Of a stretch of DNA of 64,000 nucleotides, positions 44,541 to 55,059 are shown in pieces (position 1 is the first letter of the stretch; every line of letters begins with the position of its first letter). Source of the stretch: Bactericera cockerelli (lineage: Eukaryota > Arthropoda > Insecta > Hemiptera > Triozidae); the NCBI GenBank assembly GCA_024516035.1, contig CM044956.1:10594176-10658175 (forward strand). Reading direction: 5' to 3'. The notes below the pieces were generated by a model. The model searched no databases. It saw only the letters and a program-made list of their open reading frames with translations, and was not told the origin of the DNA. The translations under genes were made by a program, and so were the position numbers.

Positions 44541-44541
<1 letters not shown>
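43138..44541 (-). mobile_element. 5'-truncated non-LTR retrotransposon
   Basis: Contains the reverse-transcriptase frame at 43267-44541 and a 3' UTR of about 130 bases, ending in TTTA repeats. The 5' end is cut off inside the reverse transcriptase, exactly at an (AAT)n microsatellite (44541-44580). Confidence 0.85.
43267..44541 (-). pseudogene. Reverse transcriptase, C-terminal part only
   Basis: About 425 residues from RPISLLPNVSKVFEKVI onward: GFLKGRSTATNL, FDLCKAFDMVNHDLL (motif A), SGVIQGSNLGPLLF (motif B), FADDLKIS (motif C, catalytic pair), KDLGILMDSKL, then a thumb-like region with RLEYCSEVWD. The endonuclease and the first reverse-transcriptase blocks are missing. The frame is otherwise open. 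Upstream poly-Ile is the translated (AAT)n run and not protein. It resembles the ORF2 at 55060 more than that at 2761 (SGV.QGS in motif B, ADD followed by Lys). Confidence 0.88.

Positions 44542-44580
<39 letters not shown>
44541..44580 (+). repeat. (AAT)n microsatellite at the truncation point
   Basis: Thirteen AAT/TAA units without interruption. Confidence 0.95.
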
Positions 44581-44582
<2 letters not shown>

Positions 44583-44792
44583 CTGCACAATAATTACCTA
44601 CGTCCAACATGTATTATCTCTATTCTCTGCCCATATGTATTTCAAGAACATGTTTTGTGTGTCTGTTTTCTGGTGGTACCTCAATGCTGATATGAAAGGA
44701 ACAAGGTATCTTCAGTTCATTACCCTTCATGTTCACGAGTGTCGGAAATGTTTTCTTATCTGAGAATATTCCACAATATGGACAACTGTGTT

Positions 44793-44965
44793 GGGTGGAA
44801 GAGATTGCCATGGGCAATAACCCCACCCTTTAGTTATTACATATGTATATATTTTGTTAATTTTTTTTCTTGTTTATATTATTAATATTGTCCATTTATA
44901 TTTAATATTTACCATTATTTGTCTGTATATATGTTCTACTAATAAAGAGTTTCTAATTAATAAAT
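44793..44965 (+). mobile_element. 3' tail of a CR1/Jockey-group element
   Basis: Starts GGTGGAAGAGATTGCCATGG (hairpin arms ATTGCC/GGCAAT), then AACCCCACCCTTTAGTT and a T-rich 3' UTR ending AATAAAGAGTTTC and TTAATAAATAAA. This is an uninterrupted version of the tail at 41763. Confidence 0.75.
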
Positions 44966-46569
44966 AAACTGTGATGTGCTGAAATATCCAGAGGTAAGTA
45001 GCTTAAGGTAGATCATTCTGCCACTCCTGTGGGTGGTGTACATGGTTGACTGAAAGGGAGTGCCTCCTGGCATTTGTAAAATACCCCCTTCTACAGTAAC
45101 TCTAACTCTACTTAACTCTATAGAGTCCTTACGAAACCTGTCCCCAAGTCCTATCCGATGAACCTTAGATACATGTATGATATGCGAAGAACCTAGGTAA
45201 ATAATAAACATATCTAATTATATTATTATTATTATTATTGATCTTCTCAACGGTCCAACTGTGGTCCACATACTGTGGGTCAGACTGGTTCAGGAGTATG
45301 AGCAGGGAAATAAATAGAAAAGTGAGAAGTTTTACTAGATGTACATGAATATCAGAACATACCTGGACAGATAATATACTCCTGGTGGGGTTTATTTAAA
45401 AGTACATAAAACAATAATAAAATTATAGATTGTAGACTTCTACAAACTCAGCTGAGGGAAGAGCCGAAAGCATACTTGCTGCATTCCCCCTCTGCACCGC
45501 CAGGATGAGACGCTATTTCAGGTGGATTTTTGATCTGGGATCTCCCGTTATATCCACTCATTTTCTCCCAACGTCTCGCACAAACTCTTTTGTCTCACTT
45601 CCCCTATTGGACAGATAATGGATAGATATTTCCAAAATACCTACTGTATGTAGAGCCATTAGAGGAAACAGTTTTCAAGTTAGTTTTCGTACAACTTCAT
45701 ACAACATTACTTTCTTGTGTATTTCACTGGTTCCTATTCATACAAAATTATTATAGGTACATATACTTAGGTACTTATGAGGTCCTACCTGGAAAAATAC
45801 AGGAAGATACAAAAACATACTGGGAACGGTCCATAGTACAAATACCGTCTTGGACATTCATTACATACCACTATGTATGTAGTGTGTATGTTACTCAGGT
45901 ATGTTACCCATACAATACGGTAAGTAACCAAACATACTGCACACATTCCTTCTTCAACAAAATGTTAGTCTAAACACCTGCCTGGTGATTCTTCGCTTGC
46001 TGACTTCTCACAAATGAACCAGTTGTATCCGAATCTGATGCTTACTTGGTAAGTTGTTATCTGGAATCTGGGGTTCCCACAGAAAAGTGGCATTGACCTC
46101 GCGGGCTTTCCATTCAAATTACATTCTAAATACCTACATACAAAATATATGCACAATACATATACCTAGCTATTTATTCTACATACACGAGTAAATAATT
46201 TTACTGTCGATTTTGCTATAATGTATAATTTATTCCTGCAGATTGTCAAATGGATATCTAATTATCTTTGTGTTCATCTCTCTCCTCTCTCTCTCTCTTA
46301 GAGATTCACAATCATGACGCGTTAAAGAATTGTAGATTAATAACAAGAATATATTGTATTTATGAAAAATAAATGACCTCTACATATTTCAAGAGCATTT
46401 CTAAGTAACAGATTATTAGTTACTCACCCGGCCTGGCTTCGGGGCAGGCAGAGATTCAATACATAATAATTCCGGCATGGCCAATTTAAAGTAGCCCTGT
46501 CCTTAGCATGAATCTAAGCATACTAAGGAAACTAAGCAAAATTTATGACACTTATTTATACTGCTCGAT
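44966..46569. other. Gene-free tract
   Basis: Includes a repeat H piece at 45318-45372, an (ATT)n at 45221-45238 and a (TC)n run at 46279-46299. A GC-richer block at 46433-46455 (CCCGGCCTGGCTTCGGGGC) resembles the start of repeat R-type elements. No gene. Confidence 0.5.
45318..45372 (+). repeat. Repeat H fragment
   Basis: AAAGTGAGAAGTTTTACTAG, then ATGTACATGAATATCAG and AACATACCTGGACAG. Confidence 0.7.
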
Positions 46570-46755
46570 TAGTACTGAAAAGTCCCATTAGTCTGGTGCC
46601 ATTATTGTATGGTCAAAATTTGTTTGGTGCCATTATTGTGTATGGTCAAGATTCTCAAATAAATAGAGAAAAATGCATGTATTAGGTGGGATTTGAACCT
46701 ACGGATCCCTGTACTACCTGAATTACCAGACTAGCACCTAGACCACCAATGCATG
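46570..46755 (-). repeat. SINE-B copy 5, rearranged
   Basis: The head (minus: CATTGGTGGTCTAGGTGCTA, CTGGTAATTCAGGTAG, GTAGGTTCAAATCCC) is fine. The 3' part carries a duplicated segment TTTGGTGCCATTATTG and resembles the tail of SINE-A. Confidence 0.7.
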
Positions 46756-47218
46756 GTATGATCCTCTTCACCAAGTCGGTTTGGTTCTCTATTCAATAGA
46801 CCCATTTGGATAACTCTTTTCTATACCTACTTATTAAACTGTACAAGGACTTACATTTCCGTCTTTAGTTTTGTATTGGCAAAGTGAATCGGCTCGTATC
46901 TTGCAAACCAATGGAAACTCCAAGTACTTAACCAGTACCCACATGGAAAATTATATTGATGAAGTACCATGGGTTATTGTTAACATATACCTAACTCGTT
47001 CACAGCTAATAATGCGTTGTAGTCCAAAACATGATCTAAAAGAGTATGCAAAATACCAAATAGATAGGTTGGTATGTTTTATATGGATGGTTTCATGTGG
47101 GCTGATAATTTAAAATAATGGCACACCTGGAAAATTATGCAGGACTTTTTCAAAATAAATAAGTATGTAATATAATTTTGTATACCTAAGGGAAATTTAT
47201 AATATACATATCGAATCA
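46756..47218. other. Gene-free tract
   Basis: The 80-codon frame at 46871-47113 has no recognised domain. Confidence 0.4.
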
Positions 47219-47318
47219 TGATAATAATACTACTCTTTAGTGGAAGGCAACCACCAGGCGAGGTTAATGCTCAAATCATTTTCTACCACCTAACCCTCAG
47301 AGTCTTATTATTATAACT
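47219..47318 (-). repeat. SINE-B copy 6, 3' half only
   Basis: Contains CTGAGGGTTAGGTGGTAG and CCTCGCCTGGTGGTTGCCTT on the minus strand. 5'-truncated before the head. Confidence 0.8.
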
Positions 47319-47489
47319 CAGAGTCAAAGTTTAATGTACAAGTTAATAATTTATTTAAGTAGGAAGGTACTTATAACTACGTATGTGTAATTGTGTACCT
47401 AGGGTACCAACGTGTTTTTTTATTTAATAAGTAGGTAGGTAATGTCTCGATGTAGGCACTTATAATTTTTTTTTATTATATTATTTGTG

Positions 47490-47597
47490 TTAATCACTTT
47501 CGTGATATCACAACTACGCTGAATCCGGGACTTGAACCACCGACCTCCAGATAACAAGTCCGCCGCCCTATCAATCAAGCTACTGAGGTCCGTTAGG
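47490..47597 (-). repeat. SINE-C copy 5
   Basis: Best head of the family: minus CCTCAGTAGCTTGATTGATA, GGCGGCGGACTTGTTATCTG, B box GGTTCAAGTCCCGG. Confidence 0.8.
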
Positions 47598-49209
47598 TAC
47601 TTAAATATTTCAATAAACATGATATTGAGCATCCTCCTTTATACTTCTATGCAGTGATTCCAGTCTAATCTTATGCTAAGAATGGCTGGTGTTTGAACTC
47701 TGCAAGTTTGCCTGGCATGTCCAACGTCTAATATGATTAGAGCATCAGCAGCAACACTGTCAATATATATGAAATATGCTATGCAGAATATCTAGGTGTT
47801 ATGTGTAATAGTTGTACTATCTATGTGTATATTAGTGCACATGCCTGCAGGCTGACAACTTGTATACAACATTCCTAGCATGCCATTGGTAGATTGGCAC
47901 GTCCAAAGTTGTGTATGTTATTATCATGTATGTTATCCTGGATGTACCTCGCGTCTATTTTACATACATTGTGCATTAGAGTGCTCTTACTTTGTGCATG
48001 GTTTTATGCATGTTAGGTATTGCAGGTAGAGTTGAACCTTTCATATTAAGATTGAACCTTTATGAACTTCTGACTAAATATCATACTCTATCATCTCATT
48101 ATATCTGTTAGCTAGAAGTCAAAAGTCCAGTTGTATCCACCAGTGGAAAAGTGAGAAGTTGTTCTAGATGTACATGAATATCAGAACATACCTGTTGATA
48201 AGAAAGAGTAAAAGAAGAATAGTGATTGTCTAAACAACAGAGCTGTTCCATTCAACCTAACTGCTTTCTATTAATTTGTAAGCGGAATTTGTTTTTTTTA
48301 TTTCTTTACAGGTATGCTTTTAAGACTCACAAATCTCATAATTATAAGTAGAGTAACAAGTTGGAAGTCCAGTGTTCTGACGAGTCATTTTCGGATGAAT
48401 TCTACCGAGTCATTCGGTTTAATTCATCAACACACACATTACCGTGGTCGTCCCTCAAACTTTCTAACATCTCGAATTTTATTCCTGACTCATGTGACGT
48501 TTCTTCTCTGTCTGTTGCTCATTCACCTGTAATCGTACACATCTCGTGAACTGTAAAAAAACATATATCTAGTATTTCATGTGTTTTTATTTAAAGCAGG
48601 TACACACTTTATGTGCTCTAATAAACAAATTGAAAGCGAATGTGACTTTAATGATAAAACAAACAAGTGATAAGACAAAATGGACAGAGAGACGGTAAAC
48701 AATAGCATCAACAATGATTTGGTGTGATTGACGTTTTGTTTTTACTGTCCTTCTTCTTCATGTGTACCATGAACAGTATTATCCAGCGTGCCAACGACTA
48801 TGTGTGATACATTATAACAACAAAAGAGAAATACACCTGAGTCTCTTTCCAGAAAGCACTCTCAAAATCCACTAATCTTCCTTTCAACCGTCAAATTTCG
48901 TTCATATAACCCAATGAGAGTGTGTTGTTTACCCAAATGATCTAATCAGAGTACAGTTGACAGCGAGATTTGGTTATATTGAGAGTGAGAAAGATTTCTG
49001 GAATGAGACACTCTATTCTCTAAACAGGAGGTACCTGTAAGAAGATCTGTACAACTCATCAAAAAGATTAATGGTTGGAACTTTCTGGAGATGTATTAGA
49101 GACATTTTCTTTTAAACCTGAAAAGAATAAAGTTTCTTCTATGATATTTCTCCTTTCTTTTTGAGGTTGGCCTAGAAATTTTAATTTTACAGAAAGGAAA
49201 TTATTTTCG
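47598..49209. other. Gene-free tract
   Basis: Contains a repeat H fragment at 48145-48205. The overlapping frames at 48314-48549 show no domain. Confidence 0.45.
48145..48205 (+). repeat. Repeat H fragment
   Basis: AAAAGTGAGAAGTTGTTCTA, GATGTACATGAATATCAGAA and CATACCTGTTGATAAGA. Confidence 0.7.
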
Positions 49210-49247
49210 ACTCGATTCCACGAATACTAATATTCGTGGAATCGAGT
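49210..49247. repeat. Perfect short hairpin
   Basis: 17-bp arms (left arm ACTCGATTCCACGAATA) with a 4-base loop. Weaker pairing extends outward to about 49193-49256. Confidence 0.88.
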
Positions 49248-49779
49248 AATTTTTCCTCACCTTCAGCATAAGATTTTATCTTGTTGAAGAAGTTTATTGG
49301 TTAAAAAAATAAATATATGGAAACTTTTAAAAAAAACCAAGGTGTTCATCGTCATACCACCTCTCATCAAGTCATAATATTATTTTTTTTTCTGTTTGAG
49401 AGTTATATACGTTACTTAAAGGAGTAAGTTAATAGAGATGTGTAGTAAAAAAATACAGTGGAATTAAAACACTTTTACTTTTTTTACTGCTTTTTCAACA
49501 AATTATTAGGCAATAAATACACAACACATGTTATTGTCCGTTCCAAGAACCTTCTAAATGCATTTTTAGAAGCAAATATTTACCCAGGTCTGATAATGAG
49601 TTTATTGATGCCTTATCAACTGTGCCACATTCGTCGCATTGTCGGATATGGTGGCCACTCAAATTTTATTTCACACAACGTGACGAGTTGATAACAGAAC
49701 GATTGAAACTTCTAAGAAAACATCCAGGTGAACTAGGAATCATTTCCTCGAGTACTGCTATTAAGTCCTCTCCCTATTT

Positions 49780-49940
49780 TCTTTGGTAAAGTACTCAACA
49801 GTTTTATTAAACATGTTGGATCAAGTTTTATTTACAAATGACATAGAATATAGGTATACATAGGTACATAGATGTTGAAATTAATAAAACAAAACTTGAT
49901 CAAGGGCGGTGCTAATGCCAACGGCATTCTCTTCCAGTTT
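49780..49940 (-). mobile_element. 3' tail of a CR1/Jockey-group element, variant hairpin
   Basis: The minus strand starts CTGGAAGAGAATGCCGTTGG and continues CATTAGCACCGCCCTTGATC with AATAAA-type signals. The hairpin arms are AATGCC/GGCATT, changed on both sides relative to the other three tails. Confidence 0.65.
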
Positions 49941-49955
49941 GTTTTGTTTTCCAAC

Positions 49956-49991
49956 TTCCAACTCAAAAAGTTTTGTCTTTTTGAGTTGGAA
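49956..49991. repeat. Perfect short hairpin
   Basis: 15-bp arms (left arm TTCCAACTCAAAAAG) with a 6-base loop. Confidence 0.88.
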
Positions 49992-50052
49992 TTTGCCTCA
50001 ACTGATGCAATTTACTCCTCTCCCTATTTTGTTGAATAAAGTGGTCAACAGA

Positions 50053-50426
50053 TATGAATTTTTTAGTTTGAATTTGTAGCACTGAATCTAAAGAGCATAG
50101 AAAGAGACAATGATTAGCCGAACAAAATGCCCTTGAAAATTAGTTTCTCTCGTTCCAATTAATTTTGGTTGAGGTTCATGACTCATGGTATTTTTTAAAA
50201 GATTTCTTACCTAGCCCAATATATTTGCATCTAATGAGCATATAATAGCAGTTATAGCACTATAGGCACTGCATATAGGTCAAAGAAAAACTCTTGCTGT
50301 GTTTGTTAGACCAAAACCAATATGGCATCTGTGAGCTTATGTCTCTCTTAACCCTGCCTATGTTCATTAGTATCGCTGTGTAAAAACCAATTTTAATTAC
50401 AATGTCAACTCTCGTAATTACTATTC
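50053..50426. other. Gene-free tract
   Basis: Nothing recognised. Confidence 0.4.
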
Positions 50427-50467
50427 ATCATCATAGGGTGGCGTCATCGTGAACGATGGTAGCCAGA
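50427..50467 (-). mobile_element. Repeat G fragment
   Basis: Minus-strand 3' end of repeat G with a short GAT tail. A long A run follows on the plus strand (50491-50517). Confidence 0.75.
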
Positions 50468-50559
50468 CTCTGCATTTTTTTACTCTGCAGAAAAAAAAAA
50501 AAAAAAAAAAAAAAAAACAAACAAACAATTTTTTACTATGAGTCACGAGTCACAACACA

Positions 50560-51030
50560 CAACTTGGAGCAAGGTTCTACCTTTTCACCCACACTCTGTT
50601 CTGGACAGTGCACATGTGTGGCTTCTGAGGCATCCTGGACCCCAACGGGTTAAGCAGGATAGGAAGTGAGCTTGGCTTGGCATGCTCATCTTGATGAAGG
50701 GAGAGAGGCTCTTCCACAGGAAGCCCTGTGCAAGGGAGATAGGGATACCTCTACATAATGTTATGTGATGAGTGCAAGGGAGATAGAGAGATAGCTACCT
50801 ATATTATGTAATGTGATGGGTGCAAGGGACACAGAGATATCTCTACCTATATGAATATGTATGCAATGTTATGGTAGTTATAATTATGAATGAGTGCAAG
50901 GGAGACAGGGATACCACTATGCTATGCCATGGGATGAGGCAAGGACATCTGATAAAAACCGGAATGTAACATTTTGTAATTTATGTATATTGGGTTATTC
51001 CCGTTTAATAAAAAAAAAATAAAAAAAAAA
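50560..51030 (+). mobile_element. Probable retroelement 3' end with internal repeats
   Basis: Four diverged repeats with GTGCAAGGGAGA(T/C)A...GGATA..CTAC start at about 50728, 50772, 50819 and 50892. Downstream is TTCCCGTTTAATAAAAAAAA and an A-rich tail (51008-51035). Layout suggests a poly(A)-tailed, 5'-truncated retroelement. No coding frame. Confidence 0.5.
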
Positions 51031-51035
51031 AACAA

Positions 51036-51562
51036 AGTAAAGATCCATTCAATATTAATGGTACCTAGACTACCCAGGTGTTATAAATCCATCATCATTA
51101 TTATTGAATTATTTATCATTAGGACATAATTATTAATAAAATTAGTGTAGGTAAAATAATTGTTTCATGGATTTTACTTGGCATGCTACCGCTGCTAGGT
51201 CAATATATTCCAAAGGGTTTTATCTTAAGTGACAAATGTTTAATTTATCAAGATGAAAACCTGATGCATCTTTGTTTATTCTTCATTGTCAGATATAATG
51301 ACGTTCCGCTGTAGTGAACCCCTGTCCACTGGACTGACGAGAGGAAATACCCAACTGTTTACTTACTTTCATACTTATAATAGTCGTAGATAGGTACCTA
51401 GTTCTAACAGATACATCATACATAATTATAGACAATCTCTCTGACGTACTTAATAAAGTACTTGTAGCTCATGCATGTACCAAGCTATTAATGTACGTTG
51501 TTGGGTACCTAGTTCTTTGTGATAACGAAATGACTCATTCATACATTTTATTAATGTGAAAT
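51036..51562. other. Gene-free tract
   Basis: No gene or repeat recognised. Confidence 0.4.
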
Positions 51563-51843
51563 AGTCTCGCTGGGGGGCTTTAAACAGGGAGTAGACCAGC
51601 AGTCTGGCTGGGGGACTATAAACAGGGAGGAGACCAGCAGTCTGGCTGGGGGACTATAAACAGGGAGGAGACCAGCAGTTTGTCTGGGGGACTATAAACA
51701 GGGAGTAGACCAGCATTGGCTTGGTTCTGGGGGCCTTGTCAATTATTAGCCTCCTTGTAAAGACAGTGGTAGAAGTGCTGAGTCATTCCTCCACTGTCTG
51801 GCTACCATCGTTCACGATGACGCCAACCTATGGTGATGATGAA
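51563..51843 (+). mobile_element. Repeat G copy with four 38-bp tandem units
   Basis: 38-bp units at 51563, 51601, 51639 and 51677 (core GGGGGACTATAAACAGGGAG). Then the fixed 3' region TTGGCTTGGTTCTGGGGG to TTCACGATGACGCCAACC and a short GAT tail. It has two more tandem units than the copy at 16091. Confidence 0.85.
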
Positions 51844-51964
51844 TGATTCTACAAGAAGTAACTAATGTAAGTAAGTTATACTGTTGATTCGGGTAGGTAT
51901 TCTTTAGATCTCTAGGTACTTTAAAAAAAAATAAACCTTTTCAGTCTGTCTGTTTTAATAAATT

Positions 51965-52178
51965 GGACTGGTAGTCAAGTGGCTAACGCGCTAGTCTGGT
52001 AATCCAGGTAGCGTAGGGATCCGTTGGTTCGAATCCCACCCAGTGCATGAATTTTTCCTCATTCATTTGAGTTTATGACCACAAAATAATAACACTCTGA
52101 GGGTTAGGTGGTAGAAAATGCTTTAAGCATTAATGTCGCCTGGTATTTACCTTCCACTAAAGAGGGTTATCATATCAT
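51965..52178 (+). repeat. SINE-B copy 7, full length
   Basis: Head ACTGGTAGTCAAGTGGCTAA, CTAGTCTGGTAATCCAGG, B box GTTGGTTCGAATCCCACCC, body GACCACAAAATAATAACAC and ACCTTCCACTAAAGAGG. Confidence 0.9.
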
Positions 52179-52615
52179 TATCAGTGAATGTGTACGTGTC
52201 TTGCGACCGCAGATCAAAATGTACCTATCTAATTTTGATGCTTGACTGCCCGATACATTGGCTGGGTCCCTCAGTCACAATACATTCGCGGCATTCCAAA
52301 AGAATAATTATAAATAATTGGTACTTCGCAAATTTCAGATTAAAAAAGAGGTTATATTAGACCCAGAGCACATTCTTCTTTAAAACGTATTTATTTTTAA
52401 AGTTAAAGACAAAGTCACTACACATACCGTACCAGTGATTCAGATCATTTATATAATTAAATAGCTAACGGCCGGACTCAAAACTGCTTCGACGCTTCGT
52501 GCGTCAGTCATTTATATCAAACTTTTAGAGCATGCCTTTTGTTAAAGTTATTTCCTGTCTTCTTACTATCCACTCCATCATTCGTTTCAGCCTTTGCACT
52601 TTATGTTTATTTGCT
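52179..52615. other. Gene-free tract
   Basis: No gene recognised. Confidence 0.4.
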
Positions 52616-52649
52616 CAAACACCTCGGCCGAGGTGTGAAGAACGCCTTA
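52616..52649 (+). promoter_or_regulatory. 34-bp conserved motif with 18-bp palindrome, copy 2
   Basis: Identical to 27371-27404 over all 34 bases, followed in both by a (TA)CAAAGAAA-type stretch. Confidence 0.75.
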
Positions 52650-53859
52650 CAAAGAAAGGGACTCTTAATACATAATTATTTGGGTAGAAAATAATTTATT
52701 TCTTAATAGTTAATTTACATGGGCATTGAAAATTCATACTTCCTATTTGATAAAATGGGTACCGACTTGATACCTAGGTACTTCTTAAATTTGATTCAGC
52801 CATAGTTTTCATCAAATACTTTAAATTAGTAACTTCTTTAACGGTTGAAGGCTGTGTATTTTTTTTAAATCAAGAACTTAAAATAAATATTAAAATGCGC
52901 ACAATACAGTTGTTAAATTATTCAATATTTTAATAAAAAGGTTTTTTTTTTTAAAGTTGGGTATCATATTTTGTGTTAATTTATTCAATATTGTCAAATT
53001 TCAAACTTACCGCCAACTGCTTATCAGTGACCAAAGATTGGGCGAACACCGCTCATCAACACCTGAAGGCGGACACTCTGCGAACAACAAATGTTGGAAA
53101 ATGCACAAAAAAATAATTTATAAAATATAATTTTAAATAAAGTAGAAAAATAGAAATAAATTTAAAAAAAAACCGTCAAAAAGCACTTGATGTCAAATAA
53201 TTATTAGTATCGATAATCACACTAAACACTTCTCACTCAAATAAATCGATTTTTTTAAAGTTTTCACCGTAAGTTGCAAGAAAAGCACAAGCGCGGTCTG
53301 TTGATCAAAGCAAGACTGAAGACCAGATCAAGTTTACCTGAGCGAATACGCTGAACCAAAAAGTGAACTGAAATTACTGAAATTGAACCAGGAGAATGGC
53401 TGGAAGAATGAGCCGGGTACTCCGCTGCAGATAGAGGAGATAATAAGTTTCGAGTACATAGTTATTGCTTATTATACATACAGGGTGTATCTTGAGAGAG
53501 GTGACTGATGACCGGTCATAGACTTGTCTTGTCGAGGGGTTCTGACAGGCCGCTTGGGCCCAAGACCTCCAACAACCAACCGCATTCCTTCATGTAGTGA
53601 CTCGTATACAAATTGAACTCCTCAGAAATTGCTTCCTTTCAGATAATCCTTCAAATTTCCAGTGTTGATTATTGGTCTCTTAATAATAATATATTTTCTT
53701 CCGTTTCTAGTGGTGTAGGTTATTAGCTCACAGCTATAGATAGATCACAGAAACATAAAATAGGTGGACTACCGAGAAACCAGAGTAGGCACTGTCCCAT
53801 TGTAAGTAATAGCAGCCGTGGATACGTAGTGGGTAGTGAGCAACAAGGTGGTCAGGTAT
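52650..53859. other. Gene-free tract
   Basis: AT-rich. No coding signal. A slightly GC-richer patch at 53035-53090 has no recognised feature. Confidence 0.4.
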
Positions 53860-54260
53860 ACATTCATGATCAGGCGTGCCTGTCATGCATGCATGAGCGT
53901 ATGTGGCAGAAAAAACACGAGCATGAGCTCGATCATGCTACTCGTTGATAATTTAACTATTCAACCGCCATGCATGCCATGCATGTTGGTTTTAAGTTTT
54001 CATGTATTTATATTTCACAAATAACATGTTCAACAAATAATGAGGATATCCCCACCTTCAAAAGATAAAAAATCTTGTGCTGAAGGTTGGGATATTTTAT
54101 TATACAAAAGATAATAGGTATACAAAAGATAAACGCCACACATGGTTGCATGACCATGTGTGGCGAGTTCATGCACAGGTCTGTCATAGGTGTCAGGGCT
54201 CCGCTTGTTGACAGGCATGCCCAGGCATGACATGCAAGCATGTACGACATGTGTATGTGC
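53860..54260. other. CATG-dense block
   Basis: Roughly twenty CATG tetramers fall in about 400 bases, where about one to two are expected. They include AGGCATGCCC directly followed by AGGCATGACA and, three bases on, AAGCATGTAC (54213-54245). A 12-bp-arm hairpin lies at 54135-54164. The overlapping open frames here (53836-54250) have no recognised domain. Confidence 0.6.
54135..54164. repeat. Perfect short hairpin in the CATG block
   Basis: 12-bp arms (left arm GCCACACATGGT) with a 6-base loop TGCATG. Confidence 0.88.
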
Positions 54261-54913
54261 GTGGGTTCTGCTTTAAAGTTCTAATTCAAACTCGATTTCA
54301 ATAGACACACAGTATGTGATATGAAATCTAGTTACAATCATATAGTCTCACCTTGCTACGTAATATAAATTCCCTTACAATTCGGTTTTGTTTCTGATTA
54401 CAATTCCACGCTCCAACCATACGCCATGCTCTCTTGAATACCATAAAATTTAATTAAATAACATGATCATCAAATCATCATGATCAATCAATATCTCAAC
54501 CAACAGTAATAAAAAATCTTTCGATGGAATGTTATGGAAAAGGAAATTTGAGTCTTGTTGGTTATATCATCTGTAATCCTGTTTACCTCAAAATATATGA
54601 TGGAAATCATGCCACCTCCTGGTACCACACTTCCGCACTGCGACCTCTTGATTACGAAACCGCGAAGCTCACCGCTGGGTCACTGCGATTCAATGAGAAC
54701 TGGGAAGAGTGGTAAGTTTGAATTAATTACGGCGAATCTTCTTGGTATGAGTGAGAAGTCATTGGAAGCACTAGCAGGTAAGTTGAGATTTTGTACTTTT
54801 TCATTGACCGGCGTTATTGTACGAGTAAGCGGTTAGATCGCTACGGTAACACTTGTCAGGATATGACTTCTGTTAAATTTAGGGAAGTTTATTTTCTTAT
54901 TTCGCACCTAAAT

Positions 54914-54916
<3 letters not shown>
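54261..54916. other. Gene-free tract with a possible tRNA-like remnant
   Basis: 54605-54690 read on the minus strand has GTGACCCAGCGGTGAGC and AAGAGGTCGCAGTG, loosely like a decayed SINE head. Otherwise nothing recognised. Confidence 0.35.

Positions 54917-54952
<36 letters not shown>
54917..54952 (-). repeat. 36-base poly(A) tail (T run on plus strand)
   Basis: Uninterrupted run marking the 3' end of the outer retrotransposon. Confidence 0.85.
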
Positions 54953-54955
<3 letters not shown>

Positions 54956-55059
54956 CTGCGTTTACACTTGTTAAGCGGTTAAGCATTAACAAGCAATGAC
55001 TAACGCAGTCATTTTCTCATTCATTTAATCATTCATACATATAAGATACATACATTCAT

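Larger units (their letters stand above)
49767..50052 (+). repeat. Pair of diverged direct repeats, about 36 bp
   Basis: CTCCTCTCCCTATTTT-type blocks followed by AAAGT(A/G)(C/G)TCAACAG occur at about 49767 and 50013, either side of the variant tail. Confidence 0.6.

Noticed and set aside
44541..44610. Poly-Ile N-terminus of the reverse transcriptase at 43267
   Set aside because: It is the translated (AAT)n microsatellite. The real protein begins at the truncation point.
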